A stretch of 64,000 nt of DNA from Quercus robur (taxonomy: Eukaryota; Streptophyta; Magnoliopsida; Fagales; Fagaceae). The stretch spans positions 22,661,759 to 22,725,758 of the forward strand of contig NC_065538.1 in assembly GCF_932294415.1 (NCBI RefSeq), read 5' to 3'. Of the stretch, positions 1 through 11,927 are shown piece after piece. Numbering within the stretch: the stretch's first letter is position 1; the number at the start of each line of letters is the position of its first letter. The notes beneath the pieces were generated by a model. It did not search any database and was not told the DNA's origin. It saw only the letters and a program-made list of their open reading frames with translations. A program made the position numbers and the translations under genes.

Positions 1-1
1 T

Positions 2-1501
2 TGCTTTCAAGCTGTGACAGGTTTGAAGGTTAATGTCTTGAAAAGTGAGATGGTTCCTATAGGGGAGGTTAATAATGTTCATTCCTTCGCAGAGATTTTG
101 GGTTGTCGGATTGGGTCTTTGCCTATGACCTACCTTGGTATGCCGTTGGGGGCTTCCCATAAGTCCCCTTCTATTTGGAATCCTATCTTGGAGAAAATTA
201 ATCGAAAGTTGGCCAGATGGAAGAAGCTGTATTTGTCAAAAGGTGGTCGTCTGACTCTTCTTAAGAGTTCGCTTTCTAGCCTTCCTACTTACTATTTATC
301 TCTTTTTACCATCCCTTCGCATGTGGCTAAAAAGATTGAGAAGATTCAGAGGAATTTCCTGTGGGGGGATTCGAAGATGCATTTGGTGGGGTGGGATAAG
401 GTGTGTGCTCCTAAGGCTAATGGTGGTTTGGGGATAAGGAAATTAACTACCTTTAATAGAGCCTTACTAGGAAAATGGTTATGGCGGTTTGGGGTTGAGG
501 AGACTCGTTTTTGGAGGAGGGTTGTAGCTTTGAAGTTTGGGGAAGAGTGGGGGGGATGGGCTTCCAAGCTAGGTAGGGGTGTTCATGGTTGTGGTTTATG
601 GAGAAGTATCCGAAAAGGTTGGGAGGTTTTTAGCAAGCATATCCGGTTTGAGGTAGGGGCAGGGAATAGAGTGAAGTTTTGGACAGATCAGTGGTGTGGG
701 GATCTTCCACTCCATCTATCCTTCCCGGTAGTGTACCGGATTGCCACTAATAGAGAGGCATCTGTGGCCTCTTCTCTCGAACGGTTGGGGACCGAGACTC
801 GGAGAAGCTGGAAGGTTTTGTTACTTAGGGATCCAAATGATTGGGAGATGGGAGAGGTGGATGAATTCCTTCATACCTTGGGTTCTAATTTACCTCAATC
901 TGAGCAAGGCGACCGTATGATTTGGAAATTGTCGAAGAAAGGGGATTTTAACATCCGCTCTTTCTACGGTAGGCTTCGAAGTCCCTTGCCTATTTTCTTT
1001 CCTTGGAAAGGTATTTGGAAGGTTAAGGCTCCTACGCACGTCTCTTTCTTTGTTTGGACGGCAACTTGGGAGAAGATTCTTACAGGGGACATTCTGCGAT
1101 GTAGAGGCTTTGATTTTGTTGACTGGTGCATTATGTGTCGTTGTAATGGGAAGACGGTGAATCATTTGCTTCTCCATTGTGAAAAAGCTTATAAGTTGTG
1201 GAGTTTGGTTTATAGATCTTTTGGGATTTCTTGGGTTTTGCCAAGGTCAGTTGCAGATACGCTTTTCGGCTAGTGGAATTGGCTTGGAAAGCACTCTTCT
1301 AGCATTTGGAATCTAGCTCCGCTGTGCCTAATGTGGAGTATTTGGAGGGAGCGAAATTGGCGTACTTTTGAGGACAGGGACAAATCCGATGACCAATTGC
1401 TTGCTTATTTTAGTGGCACTCTCTTTGATTGGTCTAGGGCTTGGGGACTCACCTCTAGTGATTCTCTCCCTTTGTTTCTTTGTTCTCTCCTTTGTAATTA
1501 G
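2..1501 (+). pseudogene. LINE ORF2 C-terminal fragment (RT thumb + zf-RVT), one nonsense codon
   Basis: The reading frame is open from the window edge to a TAG at 1271-1273 and then continues in the same frame to a TAG at 1499-1501. Early residues (GLKVNVLKSEM, TYLGMPLG, LSKGGRLTLLKSSLSS) are the region after the YADD motif in plant L1 reverse transcriptases. WKVKAPTHVSFFVW followed by CRGF and spaced Cys/His residues (CIMCRCN, HLLLHC) is the zf-RVT zinc-binding region. The conserved segment [16 protein letters not shown] follows the internal stop, so the TAG is probably a TGG Trp codon mutated to stop. No RNase H domain follows, which differs from the full-length LINE at 31800-38100; the two are different LINE lineages. 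Confidence 0.85.
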
Positions 1502-1643
1502 CTCTTTGCTGGTTTCTGTTTGTTTTTGTGTTTCGTTTCTTTTTTCTGTTTGTTTCTTCCTCTGTAATCTTTGCTCTGCCTTGTGTTTTCATGAGGTAGT
1601 TCTTGAATATACTTCTTTCTTATTTATCAAAAAAAAAAAAAAT
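2..1643 (+). mobile_element. L1-type LINE, 3' portion, inserted in RTEL1 intron 6
   Basis: The left edge of the window lies inside a plant LINE whose 5' part is outside. The visible part encodes the end of the reverse transcriptase and the zinc-binding C-terminal region, followed by about 130 bp of T-rich 3' UTR that ends in TTATC plus an A-run (about 1629-1641). It lies antisense to the helicase gene, between exon 6 (ending at 1760) and exons presumably further left, so it is most simply an intronic insertion. The 5' target-site duplication is not visible. Confidence 0.85.
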
Positions 1644-1759
1644 ACTAAATAAAAGTAGGATCTAGATCGGCCAAATCACTCTCAAAAAAAAATGCCAGAA
1701 TAGTGGCAATATTCTTTATAATAAAAATAAAAAAATAAAATAAAAGTTAATGAGTTTAC

Positions 1760-4700
1760 CTTTAAGGATGGCAAAATTATCTGGATTCTGTGATTTGTCA
1801 TTTGATTCTTCCCTCCTTGCTATAGAAAGGTCAATACAGTTTTTTGCTTCAGAAATACAAGCTGTTAGAAGCCAAGAAGGCAAGTCAAAAGAGGCTGCAT
1901 CAGCACATAAGCTTTCCTGCATTATATTCACATTAAATAAGAAAATATCCAATGTAACAAATGAATCAAGTTGCTATTCTGCATAAATATCAATTACTTT
2001 TGGGTTTTTTTTTTTTTTTAAATCACTAACAAGTTTAAAGAGTTGATAGCCAACTGAGTAAGAAGAGAGACATTCAAAAACCAGCACATATAGTTCCAAA
2101 GTTATACAGACATTAGATTTCCTTTGTCACAGATTTCAATTATATTCCCTTACCAGATTGTGAGCTTCATCAAATATGAGAATACTGTTGTTCCAATCAA
2201 CACCTAAAATTTTTCGAAGATTCCGATCAATAAGATAGTTATAAGGTGCAAATAATATATCAGCAACCTTGTGGAGCTCTCGTGATACATAATAAGGACA
2301 CCTACAAGAAAGAAGTAGCATGTAAATAGGAGGCAAAACCCATACAACTAAAGTCCAAACAGCTGACTATGATATTTCTTTTTAAGGAAAAAAGGTATTA
2401 AGAAGCAAATTGTATATTAAAATTTTGGTGTAAATAAAGAAAACTTAAAAAGAACCTACGGCCCAAATCTTCTTCCAACATTGACCAAATCCTCAATGTC
2501 AATAGGTTCATCTCCAAGATGAGGATTTTTCTTCATGTAGTCTACAATAGAAGCACAGATCATGAAAGTTAAAAATAAAAACAAATGCTAATTACAATCA
2601 ATCAATGGACTCTAGTAGATAATCAAAAAATAGAGATTATAATTTCCAACCCCTTCACAACCATTCAAAAGTAAGCATAGTAGTAGGAAAACCCCATGAA
2701 TATAAACCTGACCGGGTTATTCAACTTAAACAAGATCTGACAACTTTATCCTCATCTATACATTCATTTTAAAAGTTTTCATGCATGAGAGAGAGAGAGA
2801 GAGAGGTTTCTTGTCAATATATTTTTTCTTTCTATTTTTTTTTTACTAGAGAAGAATCAGGAGTCCTTATATTTTTGCATCAGTTATGGACAAGCTTACG
2901 TGGCATTTTAATGATGAAATATTGAGGAAGGAGTCTACATGGTTTATCAATTTGTAAAAATAAAAATAAAAAATAAATAACATAAATAAGATAACTAGAG
3001 AGATAATGCATTGGGTGTTTTGAAACAATGAATTCCTCCGAAGCATATTGATTTCATAAAAAATATAACTAACGGAGTGCTAATTAGAGTGAAAGCTAGA
3101 CAAGGAAATCAGTGGCAAAGCCAGGAATTTGTGTGGGAGGACCAATTGTGACAATTAAGTATTCTTTTCCTTTTTTTATACAATGTTCTTATCATATATT
3201 GTAGAATTGGGGGGAAAAATCCTTATAAATACAAATCTTGATGCAAAGGAAAATTTATATAACCCAATATATGTATTACAAAAAATATATATTTTACCAA
3301 AGCCTTGAAATGAGAGAATTTCAATATTTTCTTCTCCAATGTCAACCGAAGCTGGATATGAAAATTGAAATTAAGATGGTTTTTCTTTTTTTTGGGTTTT
3401 CAACACTAAGAAACTATAATAGCAGAGCCTTTTCTTGTGGTATACTAGTGTGCACTGCCTACTACCTTGAGTCTTGTCCCTTTTCATTTGTACCAGTGGG
3501 TGTGGTGTGTTGTGGGTTCGGTGTGTTGTGGGTTCAAAACAGTGAGAAAAAAACACATAAAAAGAAGAAATCTACAGCTACGGCCTACATGCAATAAAGC
3601 TTCTACTACAGCCTACATGCAAAAATAAGGTCTATTAGTGCCACTGCTGCATGCAAAACCCATTTTGATGAAAGAATGGTCTGCTACAAGCAAGACCATC
3701 TTGTTTTGGTTTGAAACAGATGAACGGTGGGGGTTCATTTATAAAAACAAACAAACAAATGGTTGGGATTAGACATGTTTTCTATAAAAAGAATGGGACT
3801 ACCTTTTTCCATAAATCTGATGGTGGGAGGGACATTTTGATATGTGCTTATATAGGCATCCCATATAAGCACATATACTCAAGGATTTTTCTAATCCTTG
3901 GGGGGACATGGCCTGGTCTCCTGTGGCTCCACCACTGAAGGAAACACAAGCAAATTTTAAATTAGGATAACATTAAGGATCAGCATTGAGTATTAATCTT
4001 GTGTTGTTATTAATGAGCTTACTAGACCATCTCCAGGAAAGGTCTTGTGGTGCATGTTATATGCAAATATCATGATAGTGTACAAAACAAATTTTACAAT
4101 GGAAGGGTTTGAGCTAACCCCGACAGTATGAATCATATTTCCAATGAATAAATTTTGTTTGGAAGCCTCTTTCCATGTCAAATCTCCAGATCAATTATCC
4201 AAAGAGCCTTACCCATGATTAAAAACGTGTGAACTGCCAAGCACCCCATACTGTAAGGGGTATGAGTCCCTTCTTACTAAATGTTACTTAAAATCCAATC
4301 AAAATACCACAAAAAATAAAATTCCTTCAACCTCATTTAAAGGCATTTATCAATGTCATAATGATCCAGGTGGAAACAAGAATTTGGAATCAACAACATA
4401 GTGATAGCAAAGGTAGTTATGCACCCAAAAGATGTTTGGTTCTAGACCATCTAGAATTCATTGTATCCAAATTATCATAGTTCATTCTCTTGATCTTTGA
4501 GCTGGAATCACTCTTCTATCCTTTACATGATATATGGTTTTATATTCAATCTCATGTTTCCAGAAGATAGTTGAGGTAATAGACCTTGCTTATAAATTCC
4601 CTTATTTTAGTAAGCCCAATTATATATGTATATATATGTATGAAGGGACAAACATGTGCTTAGATTTTAACAGAATTACCAGCAACTTGAGAATGATGGG

Positions 4701-6068
4701 CACAAGTACGCTTTCCACGCTTTCTACACAGCATACGGCAGGCATTTGTTTGTGTTTTTCCACGAAGCAAACTCACTTTATCATGAATGCACAATTGTTC
4801 ACGAGATCCTAATACTACCATTTTGGGCCTGCATATATTAAACATTAGCAACATGGAACCTCCTCCCCTTGTGAGAGCAACATGGAAGGGGAGGCCATGG
4901 GGTGTAATTTATTAATATAAATCAAATATTTAGAATCTCACTGCAAGAGAGGTCAAACTATAAATCAACTCTGACCTGTAACAGGTTCTCTTTAATTCTT
5001 GAATAACTTGCCGGATCTGGCTGTGAGTGCGTGAAGCATAAACTATGGTGGGAAGTTTTGAGCGAGCACCCTGTGACGGAGAAACATCTGATATGCTACC
5101 TTCACTCTGACTGCTCCTTACTCCCATACCAGTTGAGAAACCCCCCAAACTCTTCCTCCAAGCAAGTGTGGCGCAGAGAAGACACAATGTTTTCCCAGTT
5201 CCTGTAGGGCTCTCCAACAGTGCATTGCATTTCTGCACATTGTATTAATAGAGATAAGAAACTATTAAAACTTTGTATCATTAAGTTAATAGATAATAGA
5301 ATTGAGTATAGGCCTAGTGACACTATGCAGCTTATAGAGTACATATCAGACAATCCAAACCCATAGAGCTTCAGACTATATGTTACACTATTAACATCTT
5401 TTTATGATAATTAACAGTTAGAAAAATGCTTATATTGTTTTAGATCATATACTAGATATCTGTACACTTTTACAACAGAATTTACTTCAACGATTTTCTT
5501 CGGAGATTTATATTCCATTTCAAAAGGATTTCTACTTACATTATGCTTTAAGCATTAAACCCCACTTTGAACAACATACACTAATGTTCTATCATCTATG
5601 AGGAGTAAATTCAAGGGGGAGAATTTTATTTTTTTGTCCACAAGAATACAAAAACCATGAAGGCCTAATATACCCAATAACCACAATCTAACGAATCAAA
5701 TACCAATTTAGTCCAAATAAATACTTACAAGTTTCTTAAACACAACCCCATTTCACAAAAACACCAAATTGATTAATTGAGTATCAAAAAAACACACAAA
5801 GCTACAGTCTTTCCCAGCTTCAGTCAACAAATTCAATTCTTTCTCCAAAAAACTTTTAAAAAAAAAAAAACGTTTTCTAAAAGCAAGAAAATCACTTTCA
5901 CGCTACCATGACATGATACATACAGCAACCAAAACGGTGACGTTTGGGGGGATTGAAAAAGCTTACTTGTTGGAGAGACTGAATGACTTTTTCCATGTAA
6001 ACAAGCTGAGAATCGTAGGCCTCGAATGGAAAATCCACATCGATGCCTCTGATTTTGTACGTCGGCAT
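1760..6068 (-). CDS. RTEL1: Regulator of telomere elongation helicase 1 (RTEL1), N-terminal six exons, partial
   Basis: Exons on the minus strand, each with consensus splice sites and consistent phase: 6068-5967, 5232-4976, 4828-4680, 2541-2460, 2301-2154, 1916-1760 (264 codons plus one base). The start is the ATG at 6068-6066, giving MPTYKIRGIDVDFPFEAYDS, the family's N-terminus. Helicase motifs of the XPD/FANCJ/RTEL1 superfamily 2 class are visible: Walker A SPTGTGKT at the start of exon 2, motif Ia ASRTHSQI, the DEAH box (IFDEAHNL) at the end of exon 5, and cysteines that could ligate the 4Fe-4S cluster (LCIH, ACRMLC, RTCAHH, CPYY) across exons 3 to 5. In the family this nuclear 5'-3' helicase unwinds D-loops, T-loops and G-quadruplexes and restrains recombination. 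Exon 6 matches the start of the region after DEAH. The remaining two thirds lie left of the window, past a LINE. A hAT element sits in intron 3. No frameshift or stop is seen in the six exons. Confidence 0.93.
3110..3937. mobile_element. Non-autonomous hAT element in RTEL1 intron 3 (828 bp)
   Basis: The ends are inverted repeats beginning CAGTGGCAAAGCC on the left and CAGTGGTGGAGCC on the reverse of the right. They are flanked by near-identical 8-bp direct repeats, AAGGAAAT (3102-3109) and AAGGAAAC (3938-3945), the duplication size of hAT elements. No transposase reading frame is present. The insert lies between RTEL1 exon 3 (ends 4680) and exon 4 (starts 2541). Confidence 0.8.
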
Positions 6069-6103
6069 TTCTTATTTCTCCGTTCGGATTTTTTTTTTTT
6101 TTT

Positions 6104-6226
6104 TCTCGGGAATATTAGGGGAAATTTTCCCGAGAAAGAAAAAGTTGAGAACGTTGGGTTTTGATCTTAAAACCCTAGAAAATGAATGATATAAAAAAAG
6201 ATGTAATAGGTAATGTGTTTTCCCGC
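6104..6226 (-). promoter_or_regulatory. RTEL1 upstream region: E2F-type site and leader hairpin
   Basis: TTTTCCCGCC at 6217-6226 matches the plant E2F/DP consensus TTTCCCGCC and lies about 150 bp upstream of the RTEL1 start codon. E2F sites are typical of S-phase replication and repair genes, which suits a helicase of this family. Between it and the ATG, 6104-6112 and 6127-6135 form 9-bp inverted arms (TCTCGGGAA / TTCCCGAGA) that could fold in the leader. No convincing TATA box was found. Site identity is seen; function is inferred. Confidence 0.5.
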
Positions 6227-6324
6227 CAACTTACATTGTAGTGTGAGGGGTACTGCTGATAAACGGTGTCGTTTGGGAATTGAATTTTCTTTTTTTCTTT
6301 TAGGGTAATATAATTTTTTTTTTT

Positions 6325-6490
6325 TTAATATAGAGATGATAGAAGTTTAATCTATGGATTCCTTTGCTAATTGCTCTTTATCATCAAGTTAAACATTAGA
6401 TTTCTTGCTCGATGACAAAAGACTTTAGCAATTTTTTTTTACAAGAGATTTTAGCAATTGAATTAACTAAAACTCACTTATTGTATTATA
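6325..6490 (-). mobile_element. tRNA-derived SINE (family 1), minus orientation
   Basis: Read on the minus strand this is a head GTGAGTTTTAGTTAATTCAA (A-box-like) followed by a body and an A-rich tail. The same family recurs at 12955-13076, 13835-13960 and 60184-60352 (minus) and as a clearer head at 13962-14040 (plus). This copy carries a small secondary insertion at 6434-6450. It is diverged and has lost a recognisable B box. Confidence 0.6.
6424..6460 (-). mobile_element. Tail-only micro-insertion inside the SINE
   Basis: TTTAGCAATT occurs at 6424-6433 and again at 6451-6460, flanking 17 nt (a T-run plus TACAAGAGAT). Related SINE copies near 13030 and 13920 have the target once and no insert, so this is an insertion with a 10-bp duplication. 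Confidence 0.65.
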
Positions 6491-7918
6491 TAAAAATTAT
6501 GTATGACAACATTTGATACAAAATTTTTTGTGAGTTAGTGTTTAGGGTAAACAGGGAACAATTTGGTATCTGACTTCTTAACTTGAAATCAACACAAAAT
6601 GTCCTAATTTATATAGATAAATGTTAATTTTCATCAACACAATTTTGAATTTTATGTTCTATTTGTTTTGCTATAAAATATTTTTCCAAAATCATTTTCA
6701 GTATTTTGCCTTATTCATATATATTTACATGGTAGACTTATTGTAACTTTGATGCTATTTTACACAAGTTTAGCTAATTAATGTAGGTGATTTTTTTGGT
6801 TAAATGTACAAAATTGACCTCTTATGTTATTTTGCATTCAATGATGTTACTGTAGCATTCTATTTGATTTTCTTATTATTTTTTCTCTCTCATCTAATTA
6901 TCTCTCCTCTCTCATTCAATTCTTTCTCTTCCTCTACCCTCTATCTCCTCTTATCTTCTCTTAAATTCAACAACTAATAAAACAAAATTTTCAAACTTAA
7001 TTTAAATCTAGATCCCAAATTCGTCAAACCTCTCCTCAAAAAAAAAAAAAAAATCATCAAACTCATATAAATAATTAAACCCAAATTATAAAAGAAGAAG
7101 AAGTAGAAAATGCATAAATAATAGAAGAAGAAGAAGAAGAAGAAGAAGAAGAAGAAGAAGAAGAAGCAGCAACAATCCAGCAAAGAGCCCAAAATCATTG
7201 CCCACTGTATTGGAAAAATCTACCCAAAATCACTGCTCATAATCAAACTCAAATAGCAAAAGAAAAAGAAAAAGAAGAAGAAGAATAAAGAATAAGATGC
7301 CGAAGAAGAAAAAACGCAATAGGAGAAAGAAAGAAAAGAAGAAAGAAGGAAGAAGAAGAAGGAGAGAGAGAGAGAGAAAGGAGGAGGAGGTTTACCCAGT
7401 TATGGGTGTATTTTTTCGAGAGAGAGAGTTCAAAGAAGTAATTATTGGAGTGTGTGGTAACTGGTAAGGTGGTGGGACTGTGGATGGATAGGTGTGAAAT
7501 AATAATAAAAACGTGAGAAAGTATTATTTAAATAAAGAAATGGTGTATTAAAAATAATTTGACGTGGATGTTTTTGAAAACTAGTTATATAAAATAAAAA
7601 AAATAGGTTTTTATACTAAAATAGAAGAAAAATTTTACTCATACTCATGGTAGTGCTCTAAGTGCTCTAAATATGAGTTTCTTGTAACATGTTATGAATC
7701 GCAAGTGAATGCAAAAATGTAGTCATTTGATTTTTAGAGGCCGTCTGGCGGAGCACACAATTCTCTCACTCTCAATTGTGTTCTACCCCTCTTTCCTTGC
7801 TTTCACATCTTCTACAATTTTCCATTGTTCTCTTACTTTAAGACATGCATTTTGTATATTTTAAAGTAAAATTATATTTTACCGTTTGTGGTTTGATTCG
7901 ATCAAATTTCAGTCTATC
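6491..7918. other. AT-rich intergenic DNA with purine microsatellites
   Basis: No gene seen. The segment contains a (GAA)n tract at about 7093-7166 and purine-rich GAA/GAGA tracts at 7255-7390; apparent reading frames here are low-complexity Phe or Lys/Glu runs. DNA at 6238-6840 recurs at 12.4-14.2 kb. Confidence 0.7.
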
Positions 7919-7957
7919 AACTTTTAATTGCTCATTCTCAAAAAACTTTTAATTGCT
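7919..7957 (+). mobile_element. Tail-only micro-insertion
   Basis: AACTTTTAATTGCT is duplicated at 7919-7932 and 7944-7957 around an 11-nt insert, CATTCTCAAAA. The insert ends in TCTC plus As, like the 3' end of the SINE at 54518-54642. Confidence 0.6.
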
Positions 7958-8219
7958 AGATCTCTAAAGTTTGGTCTAAAATGAAATGGCAAGACTTCCA
8001 TTGGTAAACCTCACAATAATTTCATTTAGGGGACAAAATATAGTAATTGAAAGTTTATATAAAAATAGCGAAAAGATGAATAATAGGGTAAACTAAAATA
8101 GGGATCAAAGGATTAGAAACATAAAAATCTAAAACATTGCATTACAAGTTACAACTACAAGTGCCATTCCAAATTCCAAGGGCCAAACTAGCAGCCATAA
8201 TCAAATTTATTCATCTATG

Positions 8220-11200
8220 CAGTAAGCTAGCAGTCATAATCTAGAACCAGCTAAAAGCTTCCAATGGATCTAAGCTGTACGCTTCCTGTATTAATGGATA
8301 TACTTAACTTTAAAAGGGTCATTGTAATTTGTAATGACAGATGACTTGAACATCCCAATTTGCTAAAAATAGAGCTTGCATCTCTATAAGGATGGACATC
8401 ATGGTATCAAACACGATACCGTGTGCCAGATCCAACAACTCATTACAGTTGCACCATGCAGAACCTGAACTTTTTAGCAACAAAGGACTAAAGATTACTT
8501 ATCAAAAAAAATAAAAATAATGATTGACATTCTTGCACGGCAAATCTTACAAGAATAAATATCAATAAGAAAGTCGACAAAATCATCACTGTGGACTTCA
8601 AGTGACAGAAAAAGATAACATAATGAAGCATGAAATCAAGCATACCATAACGTTTGAAAGAACACATTCCAGAAATTAATTGTGCAGAGCATACCAACAT
8701 AAAAACAATGGCACTTAGGACCATATCAAAATGTATTTCTCTTGTTCTTCCCCTACAACTGTCAGGAAGACTACCAACAGTATATCTTGAAAACCCTCAA
8801 AAAATATATAAAAACCGGATACTGAAGATCCACCCTAATTAACTATAAAATTTGGCGGACCACCCACAACAGAAAAGGTTTCACAGACCTGAAAGAGGCG
8901 GACACACTCCAGATGCTTTCATAATAGGTCCAACCCCCAGTTTTTCCCTAGACTTAGAATCATAAAAGTACTTATACATAAGAACCAAATTCTTTCTTGA
9001 AAAACAAAACATTAAGAGGCAAGAACCACTTGAAAGGACCATGCGCAGAAGTTGTAGAAGTCTCCGTATCCATTGGTTCTGCAGAAGCCGATGTCTCAGC
9101 ACTGCCATCTGCTGCCGGCAGTGCTGGCATTAGCATCAACTCCTTGAGGTTGCTGCTGCTCACTGGCCAAGGAGGTGGGGTTGGTGGGGCCTCAGGAGTA
9201 GCTGGCTTGGCTGGTGCTGGCCTTGGTTTCGTCATTATTGGTTTACAAAATCTGACCAAGAAAGTATACTTTCAATATCCTTCGAGAAGATTACTATATT
9301 TAAAGTAGGGAGGACAAGAAAGGTTCAAATTTCCAGGATTTAGGTTGGCAGCTGGGAAATAAATAAATTATGAAAACAATAAATATACTGACACATTATT
9401 TTTTGGCGAAACTACGTTGTTGGTCTCTAAAGTTTAGCTACTGAGCTCTATGAGTTCCTGAAGTTTGAAATGAGCACAATTGGTCCCTAAAGTTTCATAA
9501 ATGAACACTATTGGTCCTTTTTTAACTTTTGTTAGTTTTCTTGCTTATGTGTCTAACGGAACATCATTTTTAAATGATGTGGCACCTTATTTTATAAAAT
9601 TACACAACATTACACTTTGACCCAATCCAATTCAAACAAAATTACCCATGACATCCAGATCCAAACAAAACAAACCAAAGAAGATTTGAGAGAGAGAGAG
9701 AGAAAACACGATTTGAGAATCTCGATCTCTGCCTCCCACTGCTGATCCTTTAGAGCTCCATCCACCCTCCCCCCTCTGAAATCCTGCTATTTTCATTTCA
9801 TGGTGGCCTCGAATTCTCCAATCGACCAATGAAAGTACTTTAAATGACCAATAACAAAATATAAGTTAAAAATGGATGAACCGAAAAGAATGAGACCTCT
9901 TTGTTCTACAGTTTAATCATATAAAATGCTTCTATTTGTATGATATCATGTGTCAAATTGTCAATGGCTAAAAGGTTTACAAAAGCAACAACAGCACAGT
10001 TGTTTGTCCTCTTCTTCTTCTTCATTTAATTTTTTTTATCATTTAAAAAATTTCTTTCTACGAGACAGTATCCTTCCAATTTTCATAATCATTTGGTTTT
10101 ACCTGTGGTTTTGCAGATGTATTTGACATCAAATACTTTATTCCACAGATAAATGATTGATGAATGGTTTTGCAGATGTATTTGTTAAAGAGTTGCCACT
10201 AGAGGTTGCATCAAAAGAATGGGTGGGCGAAGCTCTATTAAATCAGTGAAGGGAGGTGGAGCCTAGAGATTATCAGATCATGTTTTCTCTCTCTCAGGTT
10301 GATCATTTGTTGTGTTTAGATTTGGGTGTGAATGGTTGATTTGGTTGAATTGGATGGACAAAAACACTTTAAACGGGTTCAGGTCAAAGTTTAATGATGG
10401 GTAATTTTTAAATCTAAAATAAGATGACACATCATTTAAAAAATGTCACATCATTATCCTGTTAGACACATAGTTAACAAGCTAATGGAAGTTAATAGAA
10501 GGACAAATAATGCTCATTTTTGAAACATTGGGGACTAATAGTGCTCATTTCAAACTTCGACTAACGGCGCTCAGAAGATAAACTTTAGGGACTAACATTG
10601 TAGTTTCACCTTTTTTTTTTCCCCACAACTGCTGAGATGACATGTTGTGATTGATGCACAATAGAACTAATATCAGTGGTGAGCCCAAGTGAAAGTGTAC
10701 CAATCACAACTTACCACCTCAGTTAGTTGTGAAAAAAGTTGTCCCTAACATTACTCTTATGAAAGCAGCAACTAAATAATTAAAATATGACAAAATTAAA
10801 ATCCAGAATCAAGACAAAGCAGAAAATTATAGTAATCTTGCAGAATTTTAACAAGGAAAGCTAAAATTAAATTCTTTCCAAACAAGGTAATTGGATTAAG
10901 AGGTATAAAGAAAGAAAAACTACCTGTCCAGTGTTTCAGTCTTCTTTAGCACATCAGCAGACAAGAAAACTGGATTCACATACTTAGGAAGCGAATCCTG
11001 TTGGAGCCTTTTTCTCTCTCAACCAAGCTTCTGCCTCTACACATTCATTTAGGACCTATAACATACAAAGTATAGTTTGAATTGTGAAGTTAGTTCTCTG
11101 TTAATACATGTGTACTAGAGATCAATACGGATATTACCTTCTCTTTTTCAGAGATGTCGATGTGATCAAATCTATGATCATTTGAAACTGCTGCTTCTCT

Positions 11201-11815
11201 GTAGCTATTAATGCAACGAACAAGCTGATCAATTACAGCTCCCGCTCCTCAATGGGATCACCATCTTGGCAATGTAAACGCCTTTGCACATCTACTGGAA
11301 TCATTCCTCCAGCCCGGCAATGTAGCCACCTAAAGTCCAAAACTAAAAGCCAGATATTTTTTGCCACTAAGCATGCTACCTTGTTTCTCATGTCATAGAC
11401 ATAGGCCTCCTCAACAGCATTCTTCCTGTCATTTGTTTCTTCCATTACTCTATCTTGCAAAGCCATTCTCCAATGTCCTCCATAGACCAACTCTGCCTTT
11501 TAAAACAACAGTACTCTGCTGATGACAAAGCAACTGAGAACGGGAAGCTCTCGTTGACATTCAGATCAACAATAAAAAAAGTTTGATTAAGGTCTAATAT
11601 GTTAAAAGTAAATAGGTACCCCCAGACGGATTACATGTATATAGGGCAGTTTCCCTGGGTTAAAACATAAGAGAGGAATAACATAAAAACCCCTTGAGGA
11701 TGCCCCTTAAATCACTTTTGGCCCGTGAGTGACGATGATCCCCCGCTCGCATTAATTATTTTGTTAAGAGCGAGGACCCATTAATGGCCGAGATTAACCT
11801 ATCAAAACTACATCC
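8220..11815 (-). pseudogene. Inverted, intron-containing pseudogene copy of the HSP70-14/15 3' half
   Basis: The minus strand matches the plus-strand HSP70 gene from intron 1 (about 18613) through DNA downstream of its 3' UTR (about 25275), introns included, so it arose by DNA duplication, not retroposition. Recognisable parts in transcript order are intron 1 end (11815-11580), the start of exon 2 (about 11564-11520), a fused exon 5 (about 11500-11400), exon 7 (11250-11150), exon 8 (11055-10925), the last exon (about 9250-9022) and 3' UTR (9020-8480). It is dead: exons 3 and 4 are absent, exon 6 survives only as scraps, the exon 2 acceptor AAG reads AAT, exon 7 has lost about 20 bp, and the last exon has a 1-bp deletion (CTCAGG to CTTGG) shifting the frame. 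A Mutator-like element of 1.2 kb interrupts its last intron. Confidence 0.9.
9405..10610. mobile_element. Mutator-like long-TIR element in the HSP70 pseudogene (1206 bp)
   Basis: The left end GGCGAAACTACG and the reverse of the right end GGTGAAACTACA begin inverted repeats that align for well over 100 bp, including repeated GGTCCCTAAAGTTT-type blocks. The functional HSP70 intron 8 has only a short T/A run at the equivalent place (near 21745), confirming insertion. The target was a T-run, so a 9-bp duplication cannot be distinguished. No transposase is visible; the interior carries CT/GA tracts. A relative lies at 25395-26462. Confidence 0.82.
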
Positions 11816-11927
11816 CCAAAAACAACACAATATTTATCAAAACCCCACAAAAAATTAAGATGTTATGTCATACTCGAAACGCATAAATAAAACAGGGTGT
11901 TAGTTAAGAAAGCCTTAGAATGATTAC

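Noticed and set aside
1750..1986. Plus-strand reading frame of 78 aa
   Set aside because: It is the complement of RTEL1 exon 6, whose minus-strand frame has splice sites and family similarity.
6974..7198. Phe-rich minus-strand frame
   Set aside because: Translation of a (GAA)n microsatellite and poly(A) DNA; no biological signal.
9632..9829. 65-aa minus-strand frame
   Set aside because: It lies inside the non-autonomous Mutator-like element and matches no domain; probably chance in GA/CT-rich DNA.
11233..11490. 85-aa frame resembling HSP70
   Set aside because: It is a fused, rearranged fragment of the pseudogene reading through a former intron, not a gene.
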